From positions 62,001 through 126,000 of the forward strand of contig NZ_SJDV01000006.1 in assembly GCF_004332155.1 (NCBI RefSeq): a DNA stretch of 64,000 nt, written 5' to 3'. Within the stretch, counting starts at the first letter, position 1; each line of letters starts with the position of its first letter. The notes below the pieces were generated by a model. That model made no database searches. It was not told the origin of the DNA and saw only the letters and a program-made list of their open reading frames with translations. Below are positions 16,026 to 23,198 of the stretch, piece after piece. Origin of the DNA: Gramella sp. KN1008 (GTDB taxonomy: Bacteria; Bacteroidota; Bacteroidia; Flavobacteriales; Flavobacteriaceae). Position numbers and translations under genes: made by a program.

Positions 16026-16099
16026 AAAAAAAGGCGGAAGAGATTCCACCTTTTTTTGCCCCAAATCTACCATGAACTTAACCTACTTATGTTATGGCC
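16026..16099 (-). ncRNA. Candidate small RNA, copy 3 of 3
   Basis: The most diverged copy and the one with the best promoter: TTTG at 16133-16130, a 19-nt spacer and TATTTTAG at 16110-16103 on the minus strand. Its terminator is GGTGGAA/TTCCGCC and its closing stem GCCAT/ATGGT; each contains one change that gives a G-U pair in the minus-strand RNA but a mismatch in the plus-strand RNA, which argues for minus-strand transcription. Confidence 0.7.
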
Positions 16100-16177
16100 T
16101 TACTAAAATAGATAGAATAATCCTACAGGCAAAGAATATTAGATAAAATGCATATTTATTAGTTAAAAGGTATAAAC

Positions 16178-18076
16178 TTAATAAGCGCGATCTTTCTTGC
16201 CTTCAAAAAAGTTCATAAATGCTCTATTCACAACCCTGTTACCTCCCGGGGTGGGATAATTTCCTGTAAAGTACCAGTCGCCCAAGTTTTTAGGGCATGC
16301 CTTGTGAAGGTTCTCTACGCTTTGATAGATGACTTTAACTTCTGCATTAACATTATCATCACAAAGTAATTCTGATATTTTATCAGAAATTTCTTCATCA
16401 GAAAAGGGATCATAGATCTCTTTAACAAAATTCTGAACTTCACTGTCTTCCAGATCTACCTGATCTTTACATTTATTATATACCTTTTCAACTACATCAT
16501 ATTTGTTATTTTCTTTAAGGAGCTCCAGAGTAGCTCTGAATGCGACAAGATCTTCCAATCGTGCCATATCTATCCCATAGCAATCGGGATACCTTATTTG
16601 CGGCGCTGAAGAGACCACGATGATTTTCCTGGGTTTCAGTCTGTCCATCATCTTGATGATACTCTTTTTAAGAGTGGTACCTCTTACAATACTATCATCA
16701 ATAATAACAAGGTTATCATCTGGTTTGACCACTCCGTAAGTAACATCATAAACGTGTGCTACAAGATCGTCCCGGCTACTGTCTTCGGTAATAAAGGTTC
16801 TTAGTTTTACGTCTTTGATCGCGATTTTTTCCGTTCTTAATCTATGTGCCAGTATTTCCTGAAGCCTGGCGTCAGTCAGGGTTTCACGTTCTTCCAGAAT
16901 CGCTTCGTTCTTTTGTTTATTAAGTTCATCCTGGGCGGCCTCTACCATTCCATAGAATGAAGTTTCTGCTGTATTGGGAATAAAAGAAAATACGGTTTTA
17001 AGAGTATCGTAATTGATAGACTTCAGCACCTCGGGCATAAGTAGCCGCCCGAGCATTTTTCTTTCCTTGTATATTTCGGCATCACTACCTCTCGAGAAAT
17101 AGATACGCTCAAAGGAACAGGCTTTTCTTTCCAGCGGCTCAATGATCTCTTTTATGGAGGTTTGCCCATTCTTTTTAGTAATGATGGCATGGCCTGGAGG
17201 AAGTTCTATTACGTCTTCAAAATTTACGTCAAAAACAGTTTGAATCACAGGTCTTTCAGACGCCACCACTACCACTTCATCATCTTTGTAGTAATAAGCC
17301 GGTCTTATTCCCGCCGGGTCGCGTAGCACAAAAGAATCTCCATGACCCACAAGTCCTGCCATGGCATAGCCACCATCCCAGTTCTTGGATGACTTTCTAA
17401 GGATCTTAGCCACATTAAGTTTCTCTGCGATGATCGGCGAGGCCTCCACTTTGGAGTAGCCTTGTTTCTTCAGCTTTTTATAAAGTTTCTGAACTTCAGA
17501 ATCCAAAAAATGACCAATTTTCTCCATCACCGTGACAGTGTCGGCTCTTTCTTTGGGATGCTGACCAAGTTCCACTAGGTTATTGAACAGCCTGTTCACA
17601 TTGGTCATGTTAAAATTCCCGGCCACGATGAGATTACGATGCATCCAGTTGTTCTGTCTCAAAAAAGGATGTACGCTTTCTATACTGTTCTTCCCAAAAG
17701 TTCCATATCTTACATGCCCTAAAAAGACCTCGCCCAGGTAAGGGATATGTCTTTTCTGAAGTTCGGTATCATCAGCATATTCAGGATTGGTTTTGATCTC
17801 TTCGTTGATCCTTTGATTGATCTGTTCAAAGATGTCCTGGATTGGCTGAGCCTGATTAGAGCGTATACGGCTAATATATCTTTCTCCCGGAATCGTATTA
17901 AGTTTGATGCTCGCTAAACCTGCGCCGTCCTGGCCGCGGTTATGCTGCTTTTCCATCATGAGATACATTTTATTTACCCCATAAAATGCGGTCCCGTATT
18001 TTTCTTTGTAATAGTCTAAGGGCTTTAAAAGCCTTATAAGTGCGATTCCGCATTCGTGTTTTAGAGCATCACTCAT
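16178..18076 (-). CDS. purF: Amidophosphoribosyltransferase (long Bacteroidota form)
   Basis: A 632-residue class II glutamine amidotransferase fused to a type I phosphoribosyltransferase. The nucleophilic cysteine is C9 in KHECGIALI, preceded by a short propeptide; HVRYGTFG and NFNMTN are glutaminase motifs. NLVIIDDSIVRGTT near 445 is the PRPP-binding loop. The enzyme makes 5-phosphoribosylamine, the first committed purine intermediate. It is about 130 residues longer than the usual PurF, with insertions in the glutaminase half and an extended C-terminus ending DWYFTGNYPTPGGNRVVNRAF. A canonical PurF might exist elsewhere, in which case this could be a paralogue with a modified role. It stands alone upstream of the small RNA array. 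Confidence 0.85.
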   Translation of the reverse strand: MSDALKHECGIALIRLLKPLDYYKEKYGTAFYGVNKMYLMMEKQHNRGQDGAGLASIKLNTIPGERYISRIRSNQAQPIQDIFEQINQRINEEIKTNPEYADDTELQKRHIPYLGEVFLGHVRYGTFGKNSIESVHPFLRQNNWMHRNLIVAGNFNMTNVNRLFNNLVELGQHPKERADTVTVMEKIGHFLDSEVQKLYKKLKKQGYSKVEASPIIAEKLNVAKILRKSSKNWDGGYAMAGLVGHGDSFVLRDPAGIRPAYYYKDDEVVVVASERPVIQTVFDVNFEDVIELPPGHAIITKKNGQTSIKEIIEPLERKACSFERIYFSRGSDAEIYKERKMLGRLLMPEVLKSINYDTLKTVFSFIPNTAETSFYGMVEAAQDELNKQKNEAILEERETLTDARLQEILAHRLRTEKIAIKDVKLRTFITEDSSRDDLVAHVYDVTYGVVKPDDNLVIIDDSIVRGTTLKKSIIKMMDRLKPRKIIVVSSAPQIRYPDCYGIDMARLEDLVAFRATLELLKENNKYDVVEKVYNKCKDQVDLEDSEVQNFVKEIYDPFSDEEISDKISELLCDDNVNAEVKVIYQSVENLHKACPKNLGDWYFTGNYPTPGGNRVVNRAFMNFFEGKKDRAY

Positions 18077-18120
18077 ATCCTGGTTTCCTGTTTTTTGGAA
18101 TTTTATGTTGTCTTTGTCAC

Positions 18121-18145
18121 AAAAAAAGCCCTGAAATTACAGGGC
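18121..18145 (-). terminator. Intrinsic terminator of the PfkB kinase gene
   Basis: GCCCTG/CAGGGC stem with loop AAATTA; on the minus strand it is followed by seven T. It is 6 nt past the kinase stop. Confidence 0.88.
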
Positions 18146-18151
18146 GTTATT

Positions 18152-19075
18152 CTAATGCAGCTGAGTTTCGAACTGCGTTAATTTCTTAAAAGCTAAAAGC
18201 CGCTCGTCAACCTGGGGAGCTGATAAATCCTGCATTCTTTCGGTTCCAAATTTTTCCACACAAAATGAAGCAAGATTCGAACCATAAATAATGGCACTTT
18301 TCATGTTTTCAAACGAAATATCTCCTGTTCTGGCCAGGTAACCTATGAATCCCCCGGCAAAAGTATCTCCTGCTCCTGTAGGGTCAAAAACTTCTTCTAA
18401 TGGAAGGGCGGGAGCAAAGAAAACCTGGTCTTCCTGAAACAGGAGCGCTCCATGCTCACCTTTTTTGATCACTACATATTTAGGGCCCATTTCTTCAATC
18501 TTTCTGGCGGCTTTCACTAGGGAATGCTCTCCCGAAAGTTGTCTGGCCTCCTCATCATTAATAGTTATCACGTCCACCTTCGAGATGACCTTCTTAAGAT
18601 CTTCCAGGGAATTGTCCATCCAGAAATTCATAGTATCCAGTACTACAAGCTTCGGATCGTTCACCTGTTCGAGCACACTTAACTGTACGAGTGGGTGCAG
18701 ATTGCCCAGCATTACGAATTGGGCATCCTTATAACTTTCAGGAACTACTGGATTAAAATCTGCCAGCACATTTAACTGAGTGTCCAGCGTGTCACGGGTG
18801 TTAAGATCGTTATGGTATCTTCCACTCCAGAAAAAGGTTTTTCCACCTTCAACTATTTCAACACCTTCAATATTGATATTATTATTCTTTAGTAAGTCAA
18901 GGTATTTTGTTGGGAAATCGTCGCCTACAACCGAGACCACTGCACTGTCTATATTGAAGTGAGAGGCTGAAAGACCTATATAAGTAGCGGCGCCACCCAG
19001 TATCTTATCGGTTTTTCCAAATGGAGTTTCAATCGCATCGAACGCAACGGTTCCTACAATAAGTAATTTACTCAT
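18152..19075 (-). CDS. PfkB family carbohydrate/nucleoside kinase
   Basis: A 307-residue ribokinase-fold kinase. LGGAATYIGLSAS near residue 26 is the N-terminal glycine signature, and FDPTGAGDTFAGGFIGYLA near 245 is the second PfkB signature with the catalytic aspartate in GAGD. The protein phosphorylates a sugar or nucleoside with ATP; which one cannot be read with certainty. Close relatives in Bacteroidota are simply called sugar kinase or adenosine-type kinase. It has its own promoter (19098-19105) and terminator and lies between purF and rnhA, so a purine-linked role such as nucleoside salvage is possible but unproven. Confidence 0.82.
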   Translation of the reverse strand: MSKLLIVGTVAFDAIETPFGKTDKILGGAATYIGLSASHFNIDSAVVSVVGDDFPTKYLDLLKNNNINIEGVEIVEGGKTFFWSGRYHNDLNTRDTLDTQLNVLADFNPVVPESYKDAQFVMLGNLHPLVQLSVLEQVNDPKLVVLDTMNFWMDNSLEDLKKVISKVDVITINDEEARQLSGEHSLVKAARKIEEMGPKYVVIKKGEHGALLFQEDQVFFAPALPLEEVFDPTGAGDTFAGGFIGYLARTGDISFENMKSAIIYGSNLASFCVEKFGTERMQDLSAPQVDERLLAFKKLTQFETQLH

Positions 19076-19097
19076 AACGCTGTTTAAAATGACGATG

Positions 19098-19105
19098 CAA
19101 ATATA
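19098..19105 (-). promoter_or_regulatory. PfkB kinase promoter -7 element
   Basis: TATATTTG on the minus strand, a perfect TAnnTTTG match 22 nt before the ATG at 19075; -33 region weak. Confidence 0.5.
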
Positions 19106-19147
19106 CAGTTTGTTTTTAAGGAATAAACCTTAATATTTATACTGTTT

Positions 19148-19612
19148 TTAGCCTTTGTATCCAGTGTCTGTTTGCAGCTTCTTTGCTTTTGATGCGATCA
19201 CGGCCAATGCGTCACATCTTTCGTTTTGAGGGTGGTCGTTATGCCCCTTAATCCATTGGAACTTCACATTATGCTTCCGGTACTCTTTTAAAAAAGCTAT
19301 CCATAGATCTGTATTCTTCCGATTAACAAATCCCTTTTTTTCCCATCCAAATACCCAGCCTTTTGTAACTGCATCTGCAACATACTTTGAGTCCGTAAAA
19401 ACCCTTACATAAAGTCCTGGTTTTTTGAGTTTTCGAAGTCCTTCAATAACCGCTAAAAGTTCCATGCGATTATTGGTGGTAAGCTTATAACCGGAAGAGA
19501 ATTCCTTTTTATAAGGCTTTCCTACCCATTCCATTACAATACCATAGCCACCGGGCCCGGGATTGCCTCTTGCGGCGCCATCGGTATAAATGTGTACCTG
19601 ATCTGTGTGCAC
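19148..19612 (-). CDS. rnhA: Ribonuclease HI
   Basis: A 154-residue RNase HI that cleaves the RNA strand of RNA-DNA hybrids. Catalytic residues are D11 (YTDGAARGNPGPGG), E51 (NNRMELLAV), D74 (VFTDSKYV) and D134 (ERCDALA), with the mobile histidine in KGHNDHPQNE. The basic WVFGWEKKGF region is the substrate-handling protrusion. Translation starts at GTG whose G overlaps the purN stop (TAGTG), so it is coupled to purN; the reading frame has no in-frame ATG nearby. Confidence 0.95.
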   Translation of the reverse strand: MHTDQVHIYTDGAARGNPGPGGYGIVMEWVGKPYKKEFSSGYKLTTNNRMELLAVIEGLRKLKKPGLYVRVFTDSKYVADAVTKGWVFGWEKKGFVNRKNTDLWIAFLKEYRKHNVKFQWIKGHNDHPQNERCDALAVIASKAKKLQTDTGYKG

Positions 19613-20208
19613 TATTCTTTTTTTTCTAAAAGTTGCTGAATTACTTCCGGGAAGTGTTTGTATTCCAGTTCATGTATTTTACTGGCCAGACTTTCAGGGG
19701 TGTCATTTTCTTCTACAGGCACTTTTTCCTGAAAAATGATCTGTCCTTCATCATATTTCGGGTTTACATGATGAATAGTTATGCCACTTTCCTTTTCCCG
19801 ATTTTCTAATACAGATTCATGAACCCTGGAACCGTACATACCTTTCCCTCCGTATTTTGGTAGGAGGGCGGGGTGTATATTTATAACTTTATTGGGGAAT
19901 TCCTCCAGGATACTGGTAGGCATAAGCCACAGGAAACCGGCGAGCACGATAAGATCGGGATTCATATCCTTTAAAATATTCAGTACTTCATGGGAGTAAT
20001 AAAGAGCTTCCTTATCAAATAAAAGCGGGGTGATATTTAGATCATAGGCTTTCCTTAAAGCGCCAGCTGACCTACGATTGGACAAAACCGCAAGAACCTC
20101 TGTATTTTCGGAATTCTGAAAGTATTTAATGATGTTTTCGGCATTGGTGCCCGACCCTGAAGCGAAGATTACTATCTTTTTGGTAGTTTTTTTCGGAGCG
20201 TCACTCAA
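19612..20208 (-). CDS. purN: Phosphoribosylglycinamide formyltransferase
   Basis: A 198-residue folate-dependent GAR transformylase, third step of purine synthesis. FASGSGTNAENI near residue 15 binds the GAR phosphate; NIHPALLPKYGGKGMYG near 110 contains the catalytic asparagine-histidine pair; the aspartate lies in PKYDEGQIIFQ. The start is TTG at 20208; no ATG exists in frame before the phosphate loop, so a non-AUG start is needed. rnhA is coupled downstream with a one-base overlap. It is divergent from acpP. Confidence 0.93.
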   Translation of the reverse strand: MSDAPKKTTKKIVIFASGSGTNAENIIKYFQNSENTEVLAVLSNRRSAGALRKAYDLNITPLLFDKEALYYSHEVLNILKDMNPDLIVLAGFLWLMPTSILEEFPNKVINIHPALLPKYGGKGMYGSRVHESVLENREKESGITIHHVNPKYDEGQIIFQEKVPVEENDTPESLASKIHELEYKHFPEVIQQLLEKKE

Positions 20209-20318
20209 AATAAGGGTGTTAACATTTATTAGGATGTAAAATTAATCGGTTTAAATGAATTTTATGTAAATTACCGTCACATTTTTAGAGTAAAAATCGG
20301 TTTTAAAATAAAGTTTTT

Positions 20319-20326
20319 TATTTTTG
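20319..20326 (+). promoter_or_regulatory. acpP promoter -7 element
   Basis: TATTTTTG, perfect TAnnTTTG, 29 nt before the acpP ATG. The -33 region is T-rich without an exact TTTG at 19-21 nt. Confidence 0.6.
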
Positions 20327-20355
20327 CCACCTAATCAAAATTAAAATAAAAAATT

Positions 20356-20592
20356 ATGTCAGACATTGCATCAAGAGTAAAAGCTATAATCGTTGACAAA
20401 TTAGGTGTTGACGAGAACGAAGTTGTAAACGAAGCCAGCTTCACCAACGACTTGGGTGCTGATTCACTAGACACAGTGGAGTTGATCATGGAATTCGAGA
20501 AGGAATTCGACATTCAGATTCCAGACGATCAGGCAGAGAATATCGCCACTGTAGGTCAGGCAATTTCATACATCGAAGACGCTAAAAAATAA
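20356..20592 (+). CDS. acpP: Acyl carrier protein
   Basis: A 78-residue acidic helical protein. The phosphopantetheine attachment serine is S37 in [15 protein letters not shown], followed by FDIQIPDD, all typical of AcpP. It carries acyl intermediates for fatty acid synthesis in the cytoplasm. It is the first gene of an operon with fabF (16 nt downstream) and rnc, the arrangement common in Bacteroidota. Confidence 0.98.
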   Translation: MSDIASRVKAIIVDKLGVDENEVVNEASFTNDLGADSLDTVELIMEFEKEFDIQIPDDQAENIATVGQAISYIEDAKK

Positions 20593-20608
20593 AAATCAAC
20601 ACACCTAT

Positions 20609-21862
20609 ATGGAGTTAAAGCGAGTTGTAGTTACGGGCCTTGGTGCCTTAACCCCAATTGGTAATAATCTTGAGGAATATTGGGATGGACTGGTAACTGG
20701 AAAAAGTGGTAGTGCGCCTATCACTTATTTTGATACCGAAAAGTTCAAGACTAAATTCGCTTGCGAACTCAAAAACTTTGATCCTCTGGACTTCTTTGAT
20801 CGCAAGGAAGTGAGGAGGCTTGATAGATTTGCTCAGTATGCAATCGTATCTGCAGACGAAGCCATCAAAGATTCCGGAATAGATCTGGACACTGTAGACA
20901 AATATCGCGTAGGCGTTATTTGGGGTGCAGGGATCGGAGGACTGGAGACTTTCCAGGATGAGGTGATCAACTTTGCACAGGGAGATGGTTCGCCAAGGTT
21001 TAATCCTTTCTTTATTCCCAAGATGATTGCTGATATTGCCCCTGGTAATATCTCGATTCGTCATGGATTCATGGGAGCAAATTACACAACTGTTTCAGCT
21101 TGTGCTTCCTCGGCAAATGCTATGATAGACGCGCTCAACAATATTCGATTGGGACATAGCGATATTATAGTTTCCGGAGGTTCAGAAGCAGCTGTTACCC
21201 AGGCGGGAATGGGCGGTTTTAATGCAATGCATGCCCTTTCCACCAGGAACGACAGCCCTGAAACGGCTTCCAGACCTTTTGACGCTACCCGCGATGGTTT
21301 TGTACTCGGAGAAGGTGGAGGTGCGCTTATATTGGAAGAATATGAGCATGCCAAGGCCAGGGGGGCAAAGATCTATGCGGAGGTAATGGGCGGAGGTCTT
21401 AGTTCAGACGCTTATCATATGACCGCTCCACACCCTGAAGGGGATGGAGTTGTGGCAGTTATGAAAAACTGCCTGAGGAATGCCGGCTTAAAGCCGGAAG
21501 ATGTTGATGCTATTAATACTCACGGGACTTCCACTCCTCTTGGAGACGTTGCCGAACTTAAGGCAATTACTAAAGTTTTTGGTGAGCATGCAAAGAATCT
21601 TAATATCAATTCCACTAAGTCTATGACGGGCCATCTTTTGGGAGCAGCCGGTGCGGTTGAAGCAATTGCGGCTATCCTTTCCATGAAATATGGAATTGTA
21701 CCTCCTACAATTAATCACGAACATGTAGATGAGAACATCGATCCGGAACTGAACCTTACACTTAATAAGGCTCAGAAGAGAGATGTGAATGTGGTTATGA
21801 GTAATACCTTTGGGTTTGGAGGACACAATGCGTGTGTGTTGTTCAAAAAATTAGACGAATAA
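20609..21862 (+). CDS. fabF: 3-oxoacyl-[acyl-carrier-protein] synthase II
   Basis: A 417-residue thiolase-fold condensing enzyme. The catalytic triad is C165 (VSACASSANAM), a histidine in INTHGTSTPLGD near 306 and a histidine in TGHLLGAAGAVEA near 342. These are the KAS II signatures. It elongates acyl-ACP with malonyl-ACP. It directly follows acpP and is 3 nt upstream of rnc; a terminator-like hairpin in the beginning of rnc may stop most transcripts after fabF. Confidence 0.97.
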   Translation: MELKRVVVTGLGALTPIGNNLEEYWDGLVTGKSGSAPITYFDTEKFKTKFACELKNFDPLDFFDRKEVRRLDRFAQYAIVSADEAIKDSGIDLDTVDKYRVGVIWGAGIGGLETFQDEVINFAQGDGSPRFNPFFIPKMIADIAPGNISIRHGFMGANYTTVSACASSANAMIDALNNIRLGHSDIIVSGGSEAAVTQAGMGGFNAMHALSTRNDSPETASRPFDATRDGFVLGEGGGALILEEYEHAKARGAKIYAEVMGGGLSSDAYHMTAPHPEGDGVVAVMKNCLRNAGLKPEDVDAINTHGTSTPLGDVAELKAITKVFGEHAKNLNINSTKSMTGHLLGAAGAVEAIAAILSMKYGIVPPTINHEHVDENIDPELNLTLNKAQKRDVNVVMSNTFGFGGHNACVLFKKLDE

Positions 21863-21865
21863 GCC

Positions 21866-22597
21866 ATGAGCGTTATTCGTAACATATTAAATTCCCGCTC
21901 TTCCAAGGGCGGGAATTTTTTTAATATGCTTACCTCTATCCTTGGTTTTAAACCAAAGAATCTTGCCCATTATAAACGGGCTTTTACCCATAGATCCCTT
22001 AACAGAAAAGATGATGAGGGGAATGCGATCAACTTTGAAAGACTTGAATTTCTGGGTGATGCCATGCTGAGTGCTGTGGTCGCCTCACACCTGTTTAAGG
22101 CAGTTCCTGGTGGTAATGAAGGCTACCTTACCAAAATGAGGTCAAAAGTAGTAAGTCGTAAACACCTTAATGAACTGGGGAAGGATCTTAAGCTTATAGA
22201 ACATGTTCAGACCAATATTCCCAAAGATCAGTTTGGAGTGAATATACATGGGAACCTATTTGAGGCACTGGTTGGTGCAATTTATCTGGATAGGGGCTAT
22301 AAATACTGCAAACAATTCATTTATGACAGGGTTATAGATCCTTATGTGGATATTGAGCAACTGGAAGGAAAAGTGATCAGCTACAAAAGCCTGGTTATTG
22401 AATGGTGTCAGAAAGAAAAAAAGGAATTTGATTATGAGGTGTATGAAGATACAGGTAATGATGAGCTGAAACATTTCGCGGTAAAACTCCGGATAAACGA
22501 CAGGGTTATTGCCAAGGCCCGTGCAACCTCCAAGAAGAAAGCTGAAGAGAAAGCTTCGAAGCGGGCTTATTATGCTCTGCAAAATAAAATAGAGTGA
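21866..22597 (+). CDS. rnc: Ribonuclease III
   Basis: A 243-residue double-strand-specific endoribonuclease. The nuclease signature is NFERLEFLGDAMLSAVV near residue 52, with the second acidic cluster in NLFEALVGAIYLDRGY near 130. The C-terminal double-stranded RNA binding domain includes KHFAVKLRINDRVIAKARATSKKKAEEKASKRA type sequence, rich in lysine. It processes rRNA and structured mRNAs. The start at 21866 is preferred over an internal ATG at 21926 because the first 20 residues (MSVIRNILNSRS...) resemble other flavobacterial RNase III N-termini. A strong hairpin with a T run is embedded in codons 8-19. Confidence 0.95.
   Translation: MSVIRNILNSRSSKGGNFFNMLTSILGFKPKNLAHYKRAFTHRSLNRKDDEGNAINFERLEFLGDAMLSAVVASHLFKAVPGGNEGYLTKMRSKVVSRKHLNELGKDLKLIEHVQTNIPKDQFGVNIHGNLFEALVGAIYLDRGYKYCKQFIYDRVIDPYVDIEQLEGKVISYKSLVIEWCQKEKKEFDYEVYEDTGNDELKHFAVKLRINDRVIAKARATSKKKAEEKASKRAYYALQNKIE
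21889..21922 (+). terminator. Terminator-like hairpin inside the rnc coding region
   Basis: AAATTCCCGC (21889-21898) pairs perfectly with GCGGGAATTT (21909-21918), the stem can extend three more pairs to a loop TCCA, and seven T follow. It lies 24 nt inside rnc, where it could attenuate rnc relative to acpP-fabF or be a substrate for RNase III autoregulation. Confidence 0.7.
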
Positions 22598-22706
22598 TTT
22601 TTTGACGATTTAACGTAAACTATAACGTTTTCGTAAAAAATTATGAATTTTAAGCTTGCTTTATCTTCATTTTATCAATCATATAGTATCTTTAGCCTTA
22701 AAGTAA

Positions 22707-23198
22707 ATGTTTATGCAATCGCATAAAATGCTGCTGGAAGTTGAGGATGAGCCTTTCTATCTAATTGCTATTTATTCTTCTCTTGAAGGATATAAAATGG
22801 CATTTTCTGTTAATAAGTATCTCGGAGTCAAACTCGTAAGAGAACGAAGGGATATCGATTTTAATCATGGCGATTTCCATGCGGAATATGCTTTATATTC
22901 ATATAAAGACCCAAATACCTACTATTATCTGGACCTGGTAGCGAATAAATTTAAGGGCGCACCGATGAAAGTCCAGAATTCGGGGTCGCTTTTTGACGAA
23001 CAGGAGTGGAATTCACAGGAAGTGTATTTAATTCCTGAGCATAAAAAAGTAGATTTTTTCCTTAAGGTGAATGAAGAGATTCAGCGAAAAGAATTTACTC
23101 AGATGCTTTCAGCAATTGGTCAGATCCCGGGAGTTCAGGCTGTATATGAGGTTGATGTGAATAATTTAAAATCCAAACAAAATCTAATTTTCGAATAA
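22707..23198 (+). CDS. IPExxxVDY family protein
   Basis: A 163-residue protein with IPEHKKVDFFLK near residue 112, the phrase that names this Bacteroidota-restricted family of unknown function. It has no signal peptide or membrane span and is mixed alpha/beta. Its stop overlaps the pyk ATG by one base (TAATG), so it is co-translated with pyruvate kinase; that gene pair recurs in flavobacteria, which hints at a role near glycolysis but proves nothing. A variant -7 box TATCTTTA at 22687-22694 may serve both genes. Confidence 0.8.
   Translation: MFMQSHKMLLEVEDEPFYLIAIYSSLEGYKMAFSVNKYLGVKLVRERRDIDFNHGDFHAEYALYSYKDPNTYYYLDLVANKFKGAPMKVQNSGSLFDEQEWNSQEVYLIPEHKKVDFFLKVNEEIQRKEFTQMLSAIGQIPGVQAVYEVDVNNLKSKQNLIFE

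Larger units (their letters stand above)
15589..16099. repeat. Three-copy 74-88 nt direct repeat array between sodA and purF
   Basis: Copies at 15589-15676, 15805-15892 and 16026-16099. Each has a 6-7 bp hairpin flanked by A and T runs, then a nearly invariant 40-nt stretch including GCCCCAAATCTACCATGAAC and TTAACCTACTTATG. Copies 1 and 2 match over 88 nt with three differences; copy 3 matches over 74 nt with more. Spacers of 128 and 133 nt share no obvious similarity except for positions of AT-rich boxes. The repeats lie in a 649-nt gap with no plausible protein gene. Confidence 0.95.

Noticed and set aside
15604-16099. Small ORF beginning ATGGTAGATTTGGGG inside each small-RNA copy
   Set aside because: The frame runs straight through the terminator hairpin and T run, and the three copies diverge completely after it, with different lengths. 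The conserved part is better explained as structured RNA.
15589-16099. CRISPR array
   Set aside because: Only three units about 210 nt apart with long unequal spacers and no cas gene in the window.
21926-22597. Shorter rnc starting at the internal ATG at 21926, with the hairpin as a simple fabF terminator
   Set aside because: The upstream 20 codons resemble other flavobacterial RNase III N-termini, so the longer frame is more likely; the hairpin is therefore treated as intragenic.
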